Made by a program: the position numbers and the translations under genes
Notes under the pieces: generated by a model
The model's input: only the letters and a program-made list of their open reading frames with translations
What the model was told of the DNA's origin: nothing
Database searches by the model: none
Origin: Streptomyces sp. TRM49041
Lineage (GTDB): Bacteria; Actinomycetota; Actinomycetes; Streptomycetales; Streptomycetaceae
Length of the DNA stretch: 64,000 nucleotides
Assembly: GCF_008271805.1 (NCBI RefSeq)
Contig: NZ_VSRY01000167.1
Span: forward strand, 88,497-152,496
Reading direction: 5' to 3'
In this document: positions 52,899-62,221 of the stretch, one piece after another
Position numbering within the stretch: position 1 is the stretch's first letter
Layout: each line of letters begins with the position of its first letter

Positions 52899-54077
52899 GT
52901 GCCAGTGAAGATCCAAGACTTGACGGATGCCGAGGCCGTGAAGGCGGCCCTTGCCGAGTTTGACGACCTCGGCGGGATCGCGTTCCGGAAGCGGTACGAC
53001 TTCGGCGCCTCGACCCGCTATTACGTCAGCCACGCCGGCCGGCTCTACGACGCAAAAGCCATCGCAGGTGTGGCCCACGGGCATCAACACCCAGACGCCG
53101 GCGCGCTGGCGAACGATCAGTTTGACGGCGGAGAGGCAGCGACCAACAAGGTACTGCGCAGCCTGGGGTTCACGGTGCTGGATAGCCACTCTCAGACGGT
53201 GGAGCAGGAACGTGCTTGGCGACTCGCAGTGTGGGCGAACCTCGTCGACCGCCGAGACGACAACGGACTACTTACCGCCGATGCCGTTCGGGATGTCGGC
53301 GCATACGGCAACTTCCGAGGCATCTGGGCGGACCTGTCGCGCACGAAGAAGGTGCATCCCGACGGCGCGACCATGGGGCTCAAGCACACAGGCCAGCACT
53401 ACCCCGATGACCTCAGCGAGACCGGAGTGCTCTACCACTACCCGGTAACCAAGGCCCGAGGGCGTGATCTCGCCGAGGTCAACGCCACAAAGGCCGCCGC
53501 CGAACTCATGCTTCCCGTGTTCGTGATCGCCGAAGTGGGCGAACACCGCACCGTTCAACTTGCCTGGGTTGAAGGTTGGGAGGACGAGAGCAGCCTGTTC
53601 CTCGTCGAGTTCGGCGACAAGGCCCCCGAGCGCATCATCGACAGGGATCGCTCAGACGACGAGCCGTTCTCGCTGGAAGGCAACCGCAGCCGCAAGCGGA
53701 CTTCCTCCGTGACCGTCCGACCCGATCAGGCTCGATTCAAGCTGGAAGTGTTCCGCCGCTATGGCCCTCGCTGCCCCCTCTCTGGCATCGCGGTTCCGCA
53801 GATGATAGAAGCTGCCCATCTACGCGGAGATGCGGACGGCGGAAGCTCCGACGCCCGCAACGGCCTGCCGATGAACGCCGCCCTTCACCGAGCGTTCGAC
53901 GCTCACCTCTTCGCGATTCACCCCGACACTCTCGCCGTTGAGGTTCGCCCGCAGGGCCCGAGCCTCGACGAACTCGGCATCGTCCACGCGCGGCTTGACC
54001 TCCCCCGCCCCCCGCACCGGGACGCACTTGCCTGGCGGTACAGGGAGTGGTTGAACCGCACCGGCCGTTCTGCCTGA
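52899..54077 (+). CDS. ScoMcrA-like HNH endonuclease (probable type IV restriction enzyme)
   Basis: Encodes 392 residues. The N-terminal ~95 residues (DAEAVKAALAEFDDLGGIAF, RYYVSHAGRLYDAKAIAGVA) match the head domain known from ScoMcrA. A central domain (about 160-250: TGVLYHYPVTKARGRDLAEV, LPVFVIAEVGEHRTVQLAWV) looks like an SRA/PUA-type base-sensing fold. The C-terminal HNH nuclease has AAHLRGDADGGSSDARNGLP and LHRAFDAHLFAIHPD. Enzymes of this kind cut DNA carrying methylated or phosphorothioated bases. GTG 52899 is used; GTG 52905 is possible. It is monocistronic cargo, convergent with a HEPN-like membrane gene. Confidence 0.82.
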   Translation: MPVKIQDLTDAEAVKAALAEFDDLGGIAFRKRYDFGASTRYYVSHAGRLYDAKAIAGVAHGHQHPDAGALANDQFDGGEAATNKVLRSLGFTVLDSHSQTVEQERAWRLAVWANLVDRRDDNGLLTADAVRDVGAYGNFRGIWADLSRTKKVHPDGATMGLKHTGQHYPDDLSETGVLYHYPVTKARGRDLAEVNATKAAAELMLPVFVIAEVGEHRTVQLAWVEGWEDESSLFLVEFGDKAPERIIDRDRSDDEPFSLEGNRSRKRTSSVTVRPDQARFKLEVFRRYGPRCPLSGIAVPQMIEAAHLRGDADGGSSDARNGLPMNAALHRAFDAHLFAIHPDTLAVEVRPQGPSLDELGIVHARLDLPRPPHRDALAWRYREWLNRTGRSA

Positions 54078-54174
54078 CCCGCGAGTCACGAATCACCCTT
54101 GCGCCGTTATCGTTCCGTGACCTAGAGTTGGGAGCGCCTCCGGCGTGCCCGGAAACAACCAGTGTTCTTCCGCT

Positions 54175-54197
54175 CCGCCACCATCCCCCGGTGGCGG
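54175..54197. terminator. Hairpin between convergent cargo genes
   Basis: CCGCCACC/GGTGGCGG with a 7-nt loop, between the restriction-type gene (stop 54077) and the HEPN-like gene (stop 54207). Confidence 0.7.
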
Positions 54198-54206
54198 GGC
54201 GGTCTG

Positions 54207-54836
54207 CTATGCGGCGGGTCGAAGGTTCGAGATTACTTCGAGGTGCGCGAGCACCAACTCGCAGCTTGCTACGAAGTCAAACGCCGCGTCCGGTAGAACA
54301 GTGTGCTGACCGTGCGTAACTCGCGCCCGTAGGCGATACAGGTTCAGCATCGTGTCGGCGATGTGGGGCGCCAACAGTCCGTGCTGACGCAACGCCTGAA
54401 TAGTCGTCGATGTGTTGTAGATGCGCGGAGACTCAGGCCCCTGCGGGAGTTGAGGGGTAGTCTTCCGCAGCGCCGTTTCGACTGCTCGCCAAGCGATCAT
54501 CACGGCACTATCCGGCGAGGTCGCAACCAACTCCAACGCCTGGTTGATGGCTTCATCACGTTCCCGCCTGTGGCCCACGGCACTGTGCATCAACGTACCG
54601 CCGTAAACCGTCACGTCTCCACTGGCTTGGATGGTGTCCGAGCTCTCTACCTCCTCATACGTCCGCGCGGCCTCTTCCGCGAACTCGATCGCCCCGGCAG
54701 GGGTTTCCAGCCGAGTCATCCGACCGAACGCGCGCTTGAGATGACGACGGAACGACCACGCAAGCACCAGAACCACCGACGGCCAGACCAGTGCCTCGAC
54801 GTATTTCAGAACAAGCTCTGCGACATCCACCCGCAC
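54207..54836 (-). CDS. Membrane-anchored HEPN-like protein
   Basis: Encodes 209 residues. An N-terminal membrane helix (about 10-30, VEALVWPSVVLVLAWSF) is followed by a short coil, and then an all-helical domain (about 95-205) with SAVMIAWRAVETALRK and the segment LYRLRARVTHGQH, which contains an R-x4-H pattern typical of HEPN RNases (a DUF4145-like domain is the alternative). GTG 54836 has no clear ribosome site. The gene is on the strand opposite to phage genes and lower in GC. It ends next to the terminator shared with the ScoMcrA-like gene, so the two may form a defence cargo. Confidence 0.65.
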   Translation of the reverse strand: MRVDVAELVLKYVEALVWPSVVLVLAWSFRRHLKRAFGRMTRLETPAGAIEFAEEAARTYEEVESSDTIQASGDVTVYGGTLMHSAVGHRRERDEAINQALELVATSPDSAVMIAWRAVETALRKTTPQLPQGPESPRIYNTSTTIQALRQHGLLAPHIADTMLNLYRLRARVTHGQHTVLPDAAFDFVASCELVLAHLEVISNLRPAA

Positions 54837-54895
54837 ATAGTGGCGTACGGCTTGGACCCCCGTAGCACGAACTGATCTATCGGGTGGGGGTGGGC

Positions 54896-55339
54896 ATGGC
54901 TAAGCCGATCACGTCCGCCGACTGCGAGGCGGTCCGCCGTCTGCACGCTGAGGGCAAGTCCCGAAACCAGATCGCCCGGGAGACCGGACGGAGCGCCGCC
55001 ACCGTCTCGAAGATCGCCGCCGAGCTCGGGCTCGCTTTCTCTGGCGGGGCGCGGGTCGCCGCCGCGACCGAGGCGCGCACGGCGGACGCCGCCGCCCGCC
55101 GCGAGCAGCTCGCCGACGACGCCCTCGACGGCGCCCTCGCTCAAGTTGAGCGGGTCGGCGCCGCCGACTCTGCCCGCGACGCCCGCGACTACGCGACCGC
55201 GGCCCGCGCGCTCACCGAAGTTCACACCAAGGTCGCCGAGCTCGCCCGCCACACGAAGACCAGCAGCGCCGGCGGAATGCTCGACCGCCTCGCCGACGCC
55301 CTGCTCGGCCCGCAGTTCGGTGCACCGGACGGGGGGTGA
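54896..55339 (+). CDS. Terminase small subunit-like protein
   Basis: Encodes 147 residues from ATG 54896 (GGGGG upstream; GTG 54884 in frame). An N-terminal helix-turn-helix (CEAVRRLHAEGKSRNQIARE, TGRSAATVSKIAAELG) is followed by helices (ARDYATAARALTEVHTKVAE), the usual layout of DNA-recognition subunits. It overlaps the large-subunit gene by 4 bp (GTGA), which makes the call firm. Confidence 0.83.
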   Translation: MAKPITSADCEAVRRLHAEGKSRNQIARETGRSAATVSKIAAELGLAFSGGARVAAATEARTADAAARREQLADDALDGALAQVERVGAADSARDARDYATAARALTEVHTKVAELARHTKTSSAGGMLDRLADALLGPQFGAPDGG

Positions 55340-56571
55340 TTCCCTCGGCGGGACACCTCTCCGACAAGCAACTGCGCTCGATCCGTGAGGCCACGCGCCG
55401 TATCAACCTGTGGCACGGCAGCGTGCGGAGCGGCAAGACGATCTCAAGCCTGTTGCGCTTCCTGCTCGCCGTGCGGCGGGCGCCGGCCTCGGGACTCATC
55501 CTGATTGTGGGGCGGTCGCTCGCCACGATCGAGCGGAACGTGATCGAGCCGCTGCAAGACCCCGAGCTGTTCTCGGATACCGCGGCCGAGGTCCACCACA
55601 CCCGCGGTGCAACAACGGCCGTGATCCTCGGCCGAGTTGTCCACCTGATTGGCGCGAGTGATTCTCGATCCGAGGGCCGGCTGCGTGGTCTGACCGCGTC
55701 CGTCGCGTACGCCGATGAGGTCACGCTGCTGCCGGAAGCGTTCTTCACGCAGCTACTCGCCCGCCTGTCCGTGGTCGGCGCGATCCTGATCGGGACCACG
55801 AACCCCGACGGGCCGAGACACTGGCTCAAAGCGAAGTACCTCGACCGGCAGCACGAACTCGACCTTGCTTCCTGGCACTTCAAGCTCGCCGACAATCCGG
55901 CCCTATCGCCCGCCTACGTCAAGGCACTGTCCGCCGAGTACACCGGCCTATGGCGACGCCGAATGATCCTCGGCGAGTGGGTCGTCGCCGAGGGCGCGAT
56001 CTACGACATGTACGACGAGCAGCAGCACGTCGTCGACGAGCTGCCCGAGATGCATCGCTACTGGGTCGGCATCGACTACGGCACGAGCAACCCATTCTCG
56101 GCGATCCTGCTCGGCCTCGGCGTCGACGGCCGGCTGTACGCGGTGAGCGAGTGGAGACACGACGCCCGCGCCGCTCACCGGCAGATGACCGACGCGCAGT
56201 ACAGCCGCGCCGTCCGCGACTGGATCGCCGAGCAGGGCGTGCGACCCGAGTGGACGTTCATCGACCCGAGCGCGGCGAGCTACTCCACGCAGCTATGGGC
56301 CGATGGGTATCCGAACGTGGCGCGCGCCAATAACGCAGTGCTCGACGGCATCCGCAGCGTGGCGAACGCGCTCGACGCCGGCGCGCTGCTCATTCACCGC
56401 TCGTGCGAGGGGCTGCTCGCCGAGTTCCCCTCGTATGTATGGGACGACGCCGCCGCGGCCCGCGGTGAAGACTGCCCGGTGAAGGCTGACGACCACAGCC
56501 TCGACGCTCTGCGGTACGCGGTGCACAGCACCGTGCACGAGTGGCGCGGTCTGCTCACGACCGCCGCCTGA
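55336..56571 (+). CDS. Phage terminase large subunit (PBSX-like)
   Basis: Encodes 411 residues. The ATPase domain has Walker A GSVRSGKT (residues 28-35), Walker B VAYADE (about 127-132) and coupling motif IGTTNPDG. The nuclease domain starts at about 240 with WVGIDYGTSNPFSAILLG (first metal-binding Asp) and ends with KADDHSLDALRYAVHS. It drives ATP-dependent packaging of phage DNA into proheads. GTG 55336 overlaps the small subunit stop. It appears intact. Confidence 0.93.
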   Translation: MIPSAGHLSDKQLRSIREATRRINLWHGSVRSGKTISSLLRFLLAVRRAPASGLILIVGRSLATIERNVIEPLQDPELFSDTAAEVHHTRGATTAVILGRVVHLIGASDSRSEGRLRGLTASVAYADEVTLLPEAFFTQLLARLSVVGAILIGTTNPDGPRHWLKAKYLDRQHELDLASWHFKLADNPALSPAYVKALSAEYTGLWRRRMILGEWVVAEGAIYDMYDEQQHVVDELPEMHRYWVGIDYGTSNPFSAILLGLGVDGRLYAVSEWRHDARAAHRQMTDAQYSRAVRDWIAEQGVRPEWTFIDPSAASYSTQLWADGYPNVARANNAVLDGIRSVANALDAGALLIHRSCEGLLAEFPSYVWDDAAAARGEDCPVKADDHSLDALRYAVHSTVHEWRGLLTTAA

Positions 56572-56640
56572 CTGCTCCCCCTCCCCGCCCCGTGGCGCTG
56601 CGCTGCGCCCGGGGCCCGAGCAGGCCGAGGGGGTGGTCGC

Positions 56641-57069
56641 GTGCGTGATCTGACCGACCGGTTCCTCGACAAGGTCGCCGCCGGCCCGCTCGGTTGCTGG
56701 GACTGGACAGCGCACGTCAAGCCCAACGGGTACGGGCAGATCAAGGTCGCCGGCCGGCCGCAGTACGCGCACCGCGTCTCTTATGAGCTTGCACGGGGCC
56801 CGATCCCCGAGGGGCTCGTGATCGACCACCTGTGCCGCCGTCGGCACTGCGTGAACCCCGACCACCTCGACGTGGTCACCACCCGGACCAACATCCGGCG
56901 AGGACTCAGCCCCGCCGCGCGCCGCGCCCGCCAGACGCATTGCGCCCGCGGGCACCGGTTCAACCGAGCGAACACGTACATCGCAAGGAACGGCACCCGG
57001 CACTGCCGGCCGTGCGCAGCGCTGCGTGCCCGAGACCGTCGGCGGGGGGTGAGCTGTGCCCCTGCCTGA
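56641..57069 (+). CDS. HNH endonuclease of the packaging module
   Basis: Encodes 142 residues. The HNH motif is visible as YAHRVSYELARGPIPEGLVI, then DHLCRRRHCVNPDHLDVVTT, with a zinc-like CARGHRF...CRPC tail (about 111-133). HNH proteins beside terminase genes take part in cos cleavage in many phages. GTG 56641 follows GGGGGTGG. Its 3' end overlaps the portal start by 14 bp. Confidence 0.9.
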   Translation: MRDLTDRFLDKVAAGPLGCWDWTAHVKPNGYGQIKVAGRPQYAHRVSYELARGPIPEGLVIDHLCRRRHCVNPDHLDVVTTRTNIRRGLSPAARRARQTHCARGHRFNRANTYIARNGTRHCRPCAALRARDRRRGVSCAPA

Positions 57070-58537
57070 CAACGGCGCACCGTGGCCGCCGCCGGCCCTC
57101 GCTCGGCACTACGCCGAGCTGCGGGTCGATGATGCGTGGTACTCCGGTGACCGCGACAAGCTCGCCAACGTCTACCGCAGCAACCCACAGCGCCGCGACG
57201 GCCGGCGCCGGTTGTGGGGGCGCGACCGCACCCAGCAGCCCGGGGCCCCCGATCACCGGCTGCACATCCCCCTGCCCGGCGACATCGCCACCGCCTCGGC
57301 AGACCTGCTGTTCAGCGAACCGCCCGAGTTCACCGTCACCGACACCTCGACGCAAGACCGACTCGACGAGCTCGCCGAGTCCGACGGCATCGCGAACACC
57401 CTGCTCGAAGCGGCCGAGGTCGCCGCGGCGCTCGGCGGCGTCTATCTGCGCGTCACCTGGGATCGGTCACTCTCCGACCGGCCGCTGCTCACCACCGTGC
57501 ACCCCGACGCCGCCGTGCCCGAATGGCGCTGGGGGCAGCTCGCCGCCGTCACCTTCTGGCGCGAGCTCGCCGCGGACTCCGTCACCGTGTGGCGACACCT
57601 CGAACGCCACTCCCCCGGACGGATCGAGCACGCGCTCTACCAGGGATCGCCCGACAACCTCGGCGTACGGGTACCGCTCACCGAGCACCCCGACGTCGCC
57701 GAGCTCGCCGCCTCGCTCGGCCCCGAGGGCGACGCGATCGAGACCGGTATCGACCGGATGTCCGCCGCCTACTGCCCCAACATCCGTCCCCACCGCAAGC
57801 ACCGCGGATCGCCATTCGGGCGCAGCGACTACGGCGCGCCCCTGTACGACTTGTTCGACAGCCTCGACACGACATGGACATCGTGGATTCGCGACCTGCG
57901 GCTCGCCCGCGCGCGGCTGCTCGTACCCGACGGGTACTTGCGCGACCACGGACCGGGCCGCGGCGCGTCGTTCGACGACGACCGGGAAATCTGGACGCTA
58001 CTCAACATCCCGCCGACCGAGCAGGGCGGCGCGGGAATCACGCTGAATCAGTTCCGCATCCGCGTCGACGAGCACGAGCGCACCTCGACGGCGATCACCC
58101 GACAAGCCGTAATGAGCGCCGGCTACTCCGCGGCGACGTTCGGCCTCGGCGACCAGGGCGCCGCGGTTACCGCGACCGAGGTCAAGGCACGCGAGCGAAA
58201 GAGCATGATCACCCGCGGCAAGAAAGTGAGGTACTGGTCGCCGCCCGTGGTCGAGATGCTGTACGTCCTGCTGCTGCTTGACCGGGCGCTGTTCACCCCG
58301 CGGATCGTGCCCGAGCGACCGAGGGTCGTGTTCGGCGACTCGATCACCGAGGACACATCCTCGCTCGCGCAGACTCTTTCCCTCCTCCAGCAGGCGCAAG
58401 CTGTCTCGACCGAGACCAAGGTTCGGATGCTCCATCCCGAGTGGGACGCGGCAGACGTGCAGGCCGAGGTCAAGCGCATCCTCGTCGAGACTGGGGCAGC
58501 CGTGCCCGACCCCATGCAAGCGTTGCAGCTTGACTAA
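57056..58537 (+). CDS. Phage portal protein
   Basis: Encodes 493 residues with the typical order: N-terminal WYSGDRDKLANVYRSN, wing region LHIPLPGDIATASADLLFSE, stem/crown region GGAGITLNQFRIRVDEHERT and C-terminal TATEVKARERKSMITRGKKV. Portal rings form the DNA entry vertex. GTG 57056 has GGGGGGTGAG upstream. The reading frame is intact; the next head gene starts only at 59883 because two opposite-strand genes intervene. Confidence 0.9.
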   Translation: MPLPDNGAPWPPPALARHYAELRVDDAWYSGDRDKLANVYRSNPQRRDGRRRLWGRDRTQQPGAPDHRLHIPLPGDIATASADLLFSEPPEFTVTDTSTQDRLDELAESDGIANTLLEAAEVAAALGGVYLRVTWDRSLSDRPLLTTVHPDAAVPEWRWGQLAAVTFWRELAADSVTVWRHLERHSPGRIEHALYQGSPDNLGVRVPLTEHPDVAELAASLGPEGDAIETGIDRMSAAYCPNIRPHRKHRGSPFGRSDYGAPLYDLFDSLDTTWTSWIRDLRLARARLLVPDGYLRDHGPGRGASFDDDREIWTLLNIPPTEQGGAGITLNQFRIRVDEHERTSTAITRQAVMSAGYSAATFGLGDQGAAVTATEVKARERKSMITRGKKVRYWSPPVVEMLYVLLLLDRALFTPRIVPERPRVVFGDSITEDTSSLAQTLSLLQQAQAVSTETKVRMLHPEWDAADVQAEVKRILVETGAAVPDPMQALQLD

Positions 58538-58549
58538 ATGGGGTGGCGC

Positions 58550-59185
58550 TCACCGCAGAGATTCACCGCCCCCCTGAACGAATGAAGAGATCACGTCCGG
58601 CACACTTTCTTCAAACCCGACGTGACCTACGACCGTCAATCGAAGTTGCCAAAGAAGCCCTTGAACTTGCAAGAGTGCGGATTCACCGAGCAGTCGCAGA
58701 GGAGGGTAAGGGCACTCTCGATGCGAGGCTTCGAGCTCTCTCACAGCCTCCCAAAGGGCACTAGCGCTAGCGAGCTTATCCCACCACTCCGGGTTGATCA
58801 GAAATAGCTTGGCAATGTCAGCACTGAACACCGAGAGATCAATCGGTGAAACATACGCACTGACTCTCCGCTCATTCTTCGCGGCCACGTGAACCGGGTA
58901 TAGGGGAGTGGTGTCACACTTAAGCAGTGCGAGAAGTGCCTCATTCTTGCCTACGACGAATGGCCTCCCCTTGCTCGTGTCAAGAATTGCCGGGATTAGA
59001 GAGTATTCAGCCGCAGCGAGAAGCGTAAGAGCTCTGATCGTCGGCAGTTCCCCTTCGATTTCTGGATTGCCGCTCATCCAGCTCCGACTAAACTCATCGA
59101 TGGACTTTAGCCCAGCCCCCTCAAAGTGGAAGAGATCAACGCGCGCGAACTCCGCAACGATTTCATCGGGCATTTCGAGTCCCAT
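58550..59185 (-). CDS. Low-GC hypothetical protein inserted in the head module
   Basis: Encodes 211 residues (ATG 59185; ATG 59173 is also possible with GGGA upstream). Mostly helical, soluble, with ALTLLAAAEYSLIPAILDTS, NEALLALLKCDTTPLYPVHV and NPEWWDKLASASALWEAV. No family is recognised. Base composition is clearly lower in GC and codon use more even than in the portal and minor capsid genes on either side. It lies 19 bp downstream of a membrane-protein gene on the same strand, so the pair is one operon. Confidence 0.72.
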   Translation of the reverse strand: MGLEMPDEIVAEFARVDLFHFEGAGLKSIDEFSRSWMSGNPEIEGELPTIRALTLLAAAEYSLIPAILDTSKGRPFVVGKNEALLALLKCDTTPLYPVHVAAKNERRVSAYVSPIDLSVFSADIAKLFLINPEWWDKLASASALWEAVRELEASHRECPYPPLRLLGESALLQVQGLLWQLRLTVVGHVGFEESVPDVISSFVQGGGESLR

Positions 59186-59204
59186 CGCAGATATCCCGGT
59201 CCTG

Positions 59205-59765
59205 TCATTTGATTGCGAACGGGTGAGCGAACAGAGAGGTCACCAGGCACGTCAATCCGTAACCGGCGCTCCATACTGTGAAATTTGACAGGAGTCCAGC
59301 CATTACAAGGCAGCCTGGTGCGGAAACCTCATAAGACACCAACGTATACAGCAGAAGCCCGAGGATTACGCCGACCACCAATGAAACCGCGCCAACTTGA
59401 ACTGTAATAGTGGCCGCGCGATCTCTCAGAAAGGCAAAAATGAGACCCAGTACGACACCCTGAACCGTAACCGCCAGCTGAATGGTCTTAGACATAGCAT
59501 CGGAAAGTTCCGGAACTTCAGGATGCTCATGGGCAGGTCCCCGTACGGCGAGGAACCTCCATAGCACGGTGGCACCCAGGTAAGAGAAAATAACTGCGGA
59601 TAGAGCTAGGGTCGCCACAATTAGGGACGCCGGAAGTTCTGCGATCCACATGGACAGCGCGGCAATCAGCGCCATAACTCCAGCTAGTGCAGGAACACCC
59701 ACAATCAGATATACCGCAACACTGGGGGCAGGCTTGGGCTGTTGCCGCTCCCCCTTTTCCTCCAC
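59205..59765 (-). CDS. Low-GC four-helix membrane protein inserted in the head module
   Basis: Encodes 186 residues from GTG 59765 (GGAGGA 6 nt upstream; a TTG at 59798 gives a longer frame without a site). About five hydrophobic helices (near 20-42, 47-70, 95-117, 125-147, 150-175 in this numbering). No transporter or enzyme motif. It is first in a two-gene minus-strand operon with its own AT-rich upstream region (59770-59880). Confidence 0.75.
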   Translation of the reverse strand: MEEKGERQQPKPAPSVAVYLIVGVPALAGVMALIAALSMWIAELPASLIVATLALSAVIFSYLGATVLWRFLAVRGPAHEHPEVPELSDAMSKTIQLAVTVQGVVLGLIFAFLRDRAATITVQVGAVSLVVGVILGLLLYTLVSYEVSAPGCLVMAGLLSNFTVWSAGYGLTCLVTSLFAHPFAIK

Positions 59766-59882
59766 CACTGTTCCTCCATACGCATACGGCGTGTCCAATT
59801 AGCGTGATGGCACGCCGCAGCTGACTCAACGGGAGGGAGAGGGGTGGCCTAAGCATTTCACCTCTTCGAGTGATTTCGCATT

Positions 59883-62210
59883 ATGTCCCGGGATGGGTTT
59901 GCCCGCCTTACTCAGGTGGCGCCACCGCCAGCGACTGAGCCGGAGGTGCCGTCAGTGCCAGTTTCTCCGGGCCTCGTGGAGGATTTGTCCACCGGCGTCC
60001 GCAACCTGTACGCCGACGCCGAGCAGCGCTTGCTCTCGCTCGTCGCACGGCAGCTCGCCGACGGGTTCGACGCGCCTGGTTGGGCGGTCGCCAAGCTGCG
60101 CGACATCCAGCCGCTACGGCGAGCAGCGCAGGGCGTCGTCGACGCCCTCGCGACCGCCCTCGATCTTGAGGTGTTCTCGGCGGTCACCGAGGCGTACGAC
60201 ATCGGGACGAGGGCCGGCCTCGCCGAGCTCGGCGCCCTCTCCGATGCCGACGGCCGGCGGATCGCCGACAGCACCCCCAACACCCGGGCCGTTGACCGAC
60301 TCGCCGCCGAGACGATCGAACTCGTCACCGAGACACACCGCGGGATCTTGCGCGGCATCGAGGACGGTTACCGACAGATCATCAGCGAAGTGTCGGCGAC
60401 GCCGCTGCTCGGTATCGACACCCGTCGGCAGGCCGCGCAGCGCGCCGTCGAACGGTTCGCCGACCGAGGGCTGCGGACGTTCGTCGACAAGGGCGGGCGC
60501 GCGTGGCAGATGACCAGCTACGCCGAGATGGCCGTGCGAACCGCCGTCGGGCGGGCCGCGGTCGAGGCGCACGGCGACAAGCTGCGCGCCGCCGGTATCG
60601 GTCTGGTCATCGTCTCCAACGCCCCCCACAACTGCCCGTTGTGCGCACCGTTCGAGGGAAAGGTGCTCAGCCTCGACGGACCGGGCGGCGCCCGAACGAT
60701 TGAGGTCGAACACGCCACCGACGACGACCGCACCGTGCGGGTTCACGTCGCCGGATCACTGGCCGACGCCCGCCGGCACGGGCTGCAACACCCCAACTGC
60801 CGGCACTCGACCTCGGCCTACTTGCCGGGGGTGACCCGGGCCCCGGTCGAACACTCCGAGGACCCCGCCGGCTACGAAGCCACGCAGCGGCAGCGGGCGA
60901 TCGAGCGCGCCATCAGGAAGTGGAAGAACCGCAGCGCCGCCGCGGTCACGCCCGAGGCCAAGAAGGCGGCCGAGACACGGGTGCGGCAGTGGCAGGGCCG
61001 GATGCGCGAGCACCTCGCCCAACACCCCGAGCTCATCCGCCGACGTGAGCGCGAGCAGCCCGGGGCCGGCAACCTCCCGAGCACCGCGCCGCCCCCGCCG
61101 ACCGATGCAGTCCAGGCCGCGCGCGTGCGAGCAGGCGACGAGCGCACCCTGCCCGAACTCACCGACGAGCAGCTCGGCGCCGCCCTGCGCCCGGGGGTGC
61201 TCGACGAGCACGACCGCGACCGGATCGCCGCCGAGGCGGACCGCCGCGACGAGCAAGAGCTGCTCGACCGCATCCGCCCCGGCGGTCGCATGGTCGACAG
61301 CCTCGCGCAGTTCTCCGACGACGAGCTCGCCCGTGTTGCACTGCACCTCGCCGACGAGGGGCTGCTGCGCGTCATGGCCGAGGCCGACCGGCGCGACATC
61401 GACGCCGCCATGCCCGCGATCCGGCGCGACCTAATCGGCATGTCCTCGCGCGACCTCGCCACCCGCGCCCGGAACGTGCCCGAGGACCGTCTGGCGATCG
61501 GCGCCGAGACCCACCGCCGCCGGGCGCTCGACGAACTGTTCGCCGGCGGGCGCCTCGCCGCCGACCTCTCCGCACTCGGCGACGAGCTGCTCGTGTGGGG
61601 CATCCGCTACGCGACACCTGACGACGCCGAGCGGATCGCCGCCGAGATCGACAACCGGCACCCGCCCGCCCCGCCGCCGCCCGCGGCCGGCGCGACGGTC
61701 GGCGACACCCTCGCCGCCCGAGACGCCCTCGACGCCGCCATGCACCCGATCCGCCTCGACGACCCACCGCCCGCGGACCCCGACGACTGGGGACCGTACG
61801 GCGCCGACGTCGAGCGCGGCCCGGACGGCACCGAGCACATGTCCGCCACCGAACGATGGGTGTACGAGCGCGAGCTCGAAGCCCGAGCGGCTCGCGAGGC
61901 GTACAGCCGCGAAGAGATACGCGAGATGTACCAAGAGCACATCTACGTGCAGTGGCTCGCCGCCGAGGACGCCACCCGCGGCCACATGCTCACCAAGAAG
62001 GCCGAGGCCGCCGGCGTCGACCCCCGATCGCTGTTCACCGGGCCGGCACACGTCGCCTACGCCCGCGCGAGCGAAGACCTGATCAGGTATTGGGAAGACG
62101 TCTCACCCCGAATCACGCTCGCCGAGTTCACCGAGCAGGTAACCGGCGTCAAGAGCGGAGCGGGCGAGACCGCCCGCCAGTCCGCGCACGCCCAACGACT
62201 CAAGCAGTAG
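59883..62210 (+). CDS. Phage minor capsid protein (Phage_min_cap2-like), long form
   Basis: Encodes 775 residues. The central signature is AAGIGLVIVSNAPHNCPLCA, then PFEGKVLSLDG and GLQHPNCRHSTSAYLPG (about 235-325), as in minor head proteins of the phage_min_cap2/MuF kind. The N-terminal ~220 residues are helical. The C-terminal 400 residues are long helices of Asp/Glu/Arg/Ala with repeated AEADRRD units (about 455-505) and an extension ending EQVTGVKSG, considerably longer than the basic family. It normally follows the portal gene directly and is injected or head-bound. Confidence 0.83.
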   Translation: MSRDGFARLTQVAPPPATEPEVPSVPVSPGLVEDLSTGVRNLYADAEQRLLSLVARQLADGFDAPGWAVAKLRDIQPLRRAAQGVVDALATALDLEVFSAVTEAYDIGTRAGLAELGALSDADGRRIADSTPNTRAVDRLAAETIELVTETHRGILRGIEDGYRQIISEVSATPLLGIDTRRQAAQRAVERFADRGLRTFVDKGGRAWQMTSYAEMAVRTAVGRAAVEAHGDKLRAAGIGLVIVSNAPHNCPLCAPFEGKVLSLDGPGGARTIEVEHATDDDRTVRVHVAGSLADARRHGLQHPNCRHSTSAYLPGVTRAPVEHSEDPAGYEATQRQRAIERAIRKWKNRSAAAVTPEAKKAAETRVRQWQGRMREHLAQHPELIRRREREQPGAGNLPSTAPPPPTDAVQAARVRAGDERTLPELTDEQLGAALRPGVLDEHDRDRIAAEADRRDEQELLDRIRPGGRMVDSLAQFSDDELARVALHLADEGLLRVMAEADRRDIDAAMPAIRRDLIGMSSRDLATRARNVPEDRLAIGAETHRRRALDELFAGGRLAADLSALGDELLVWGIRYATPDDAERIAAEIDNRHPPAPPPPAAGATVGDTLAARDALDAAMHPIRLDDPPPADPDDWGPYGADVERGPDGTEHMSATERWVYERELEARAAREAYSREEIREMYQEHIYVQWLAAEDATRGHMLTKKAEAAGVDPRSLFTGPAHVAYARASEDLIRYWEDVSPRITLAEFTEQVTGVKSGAGETARQSAHAQRLKQ

Positions 62211-62221
62211 GGGGTGATCCT

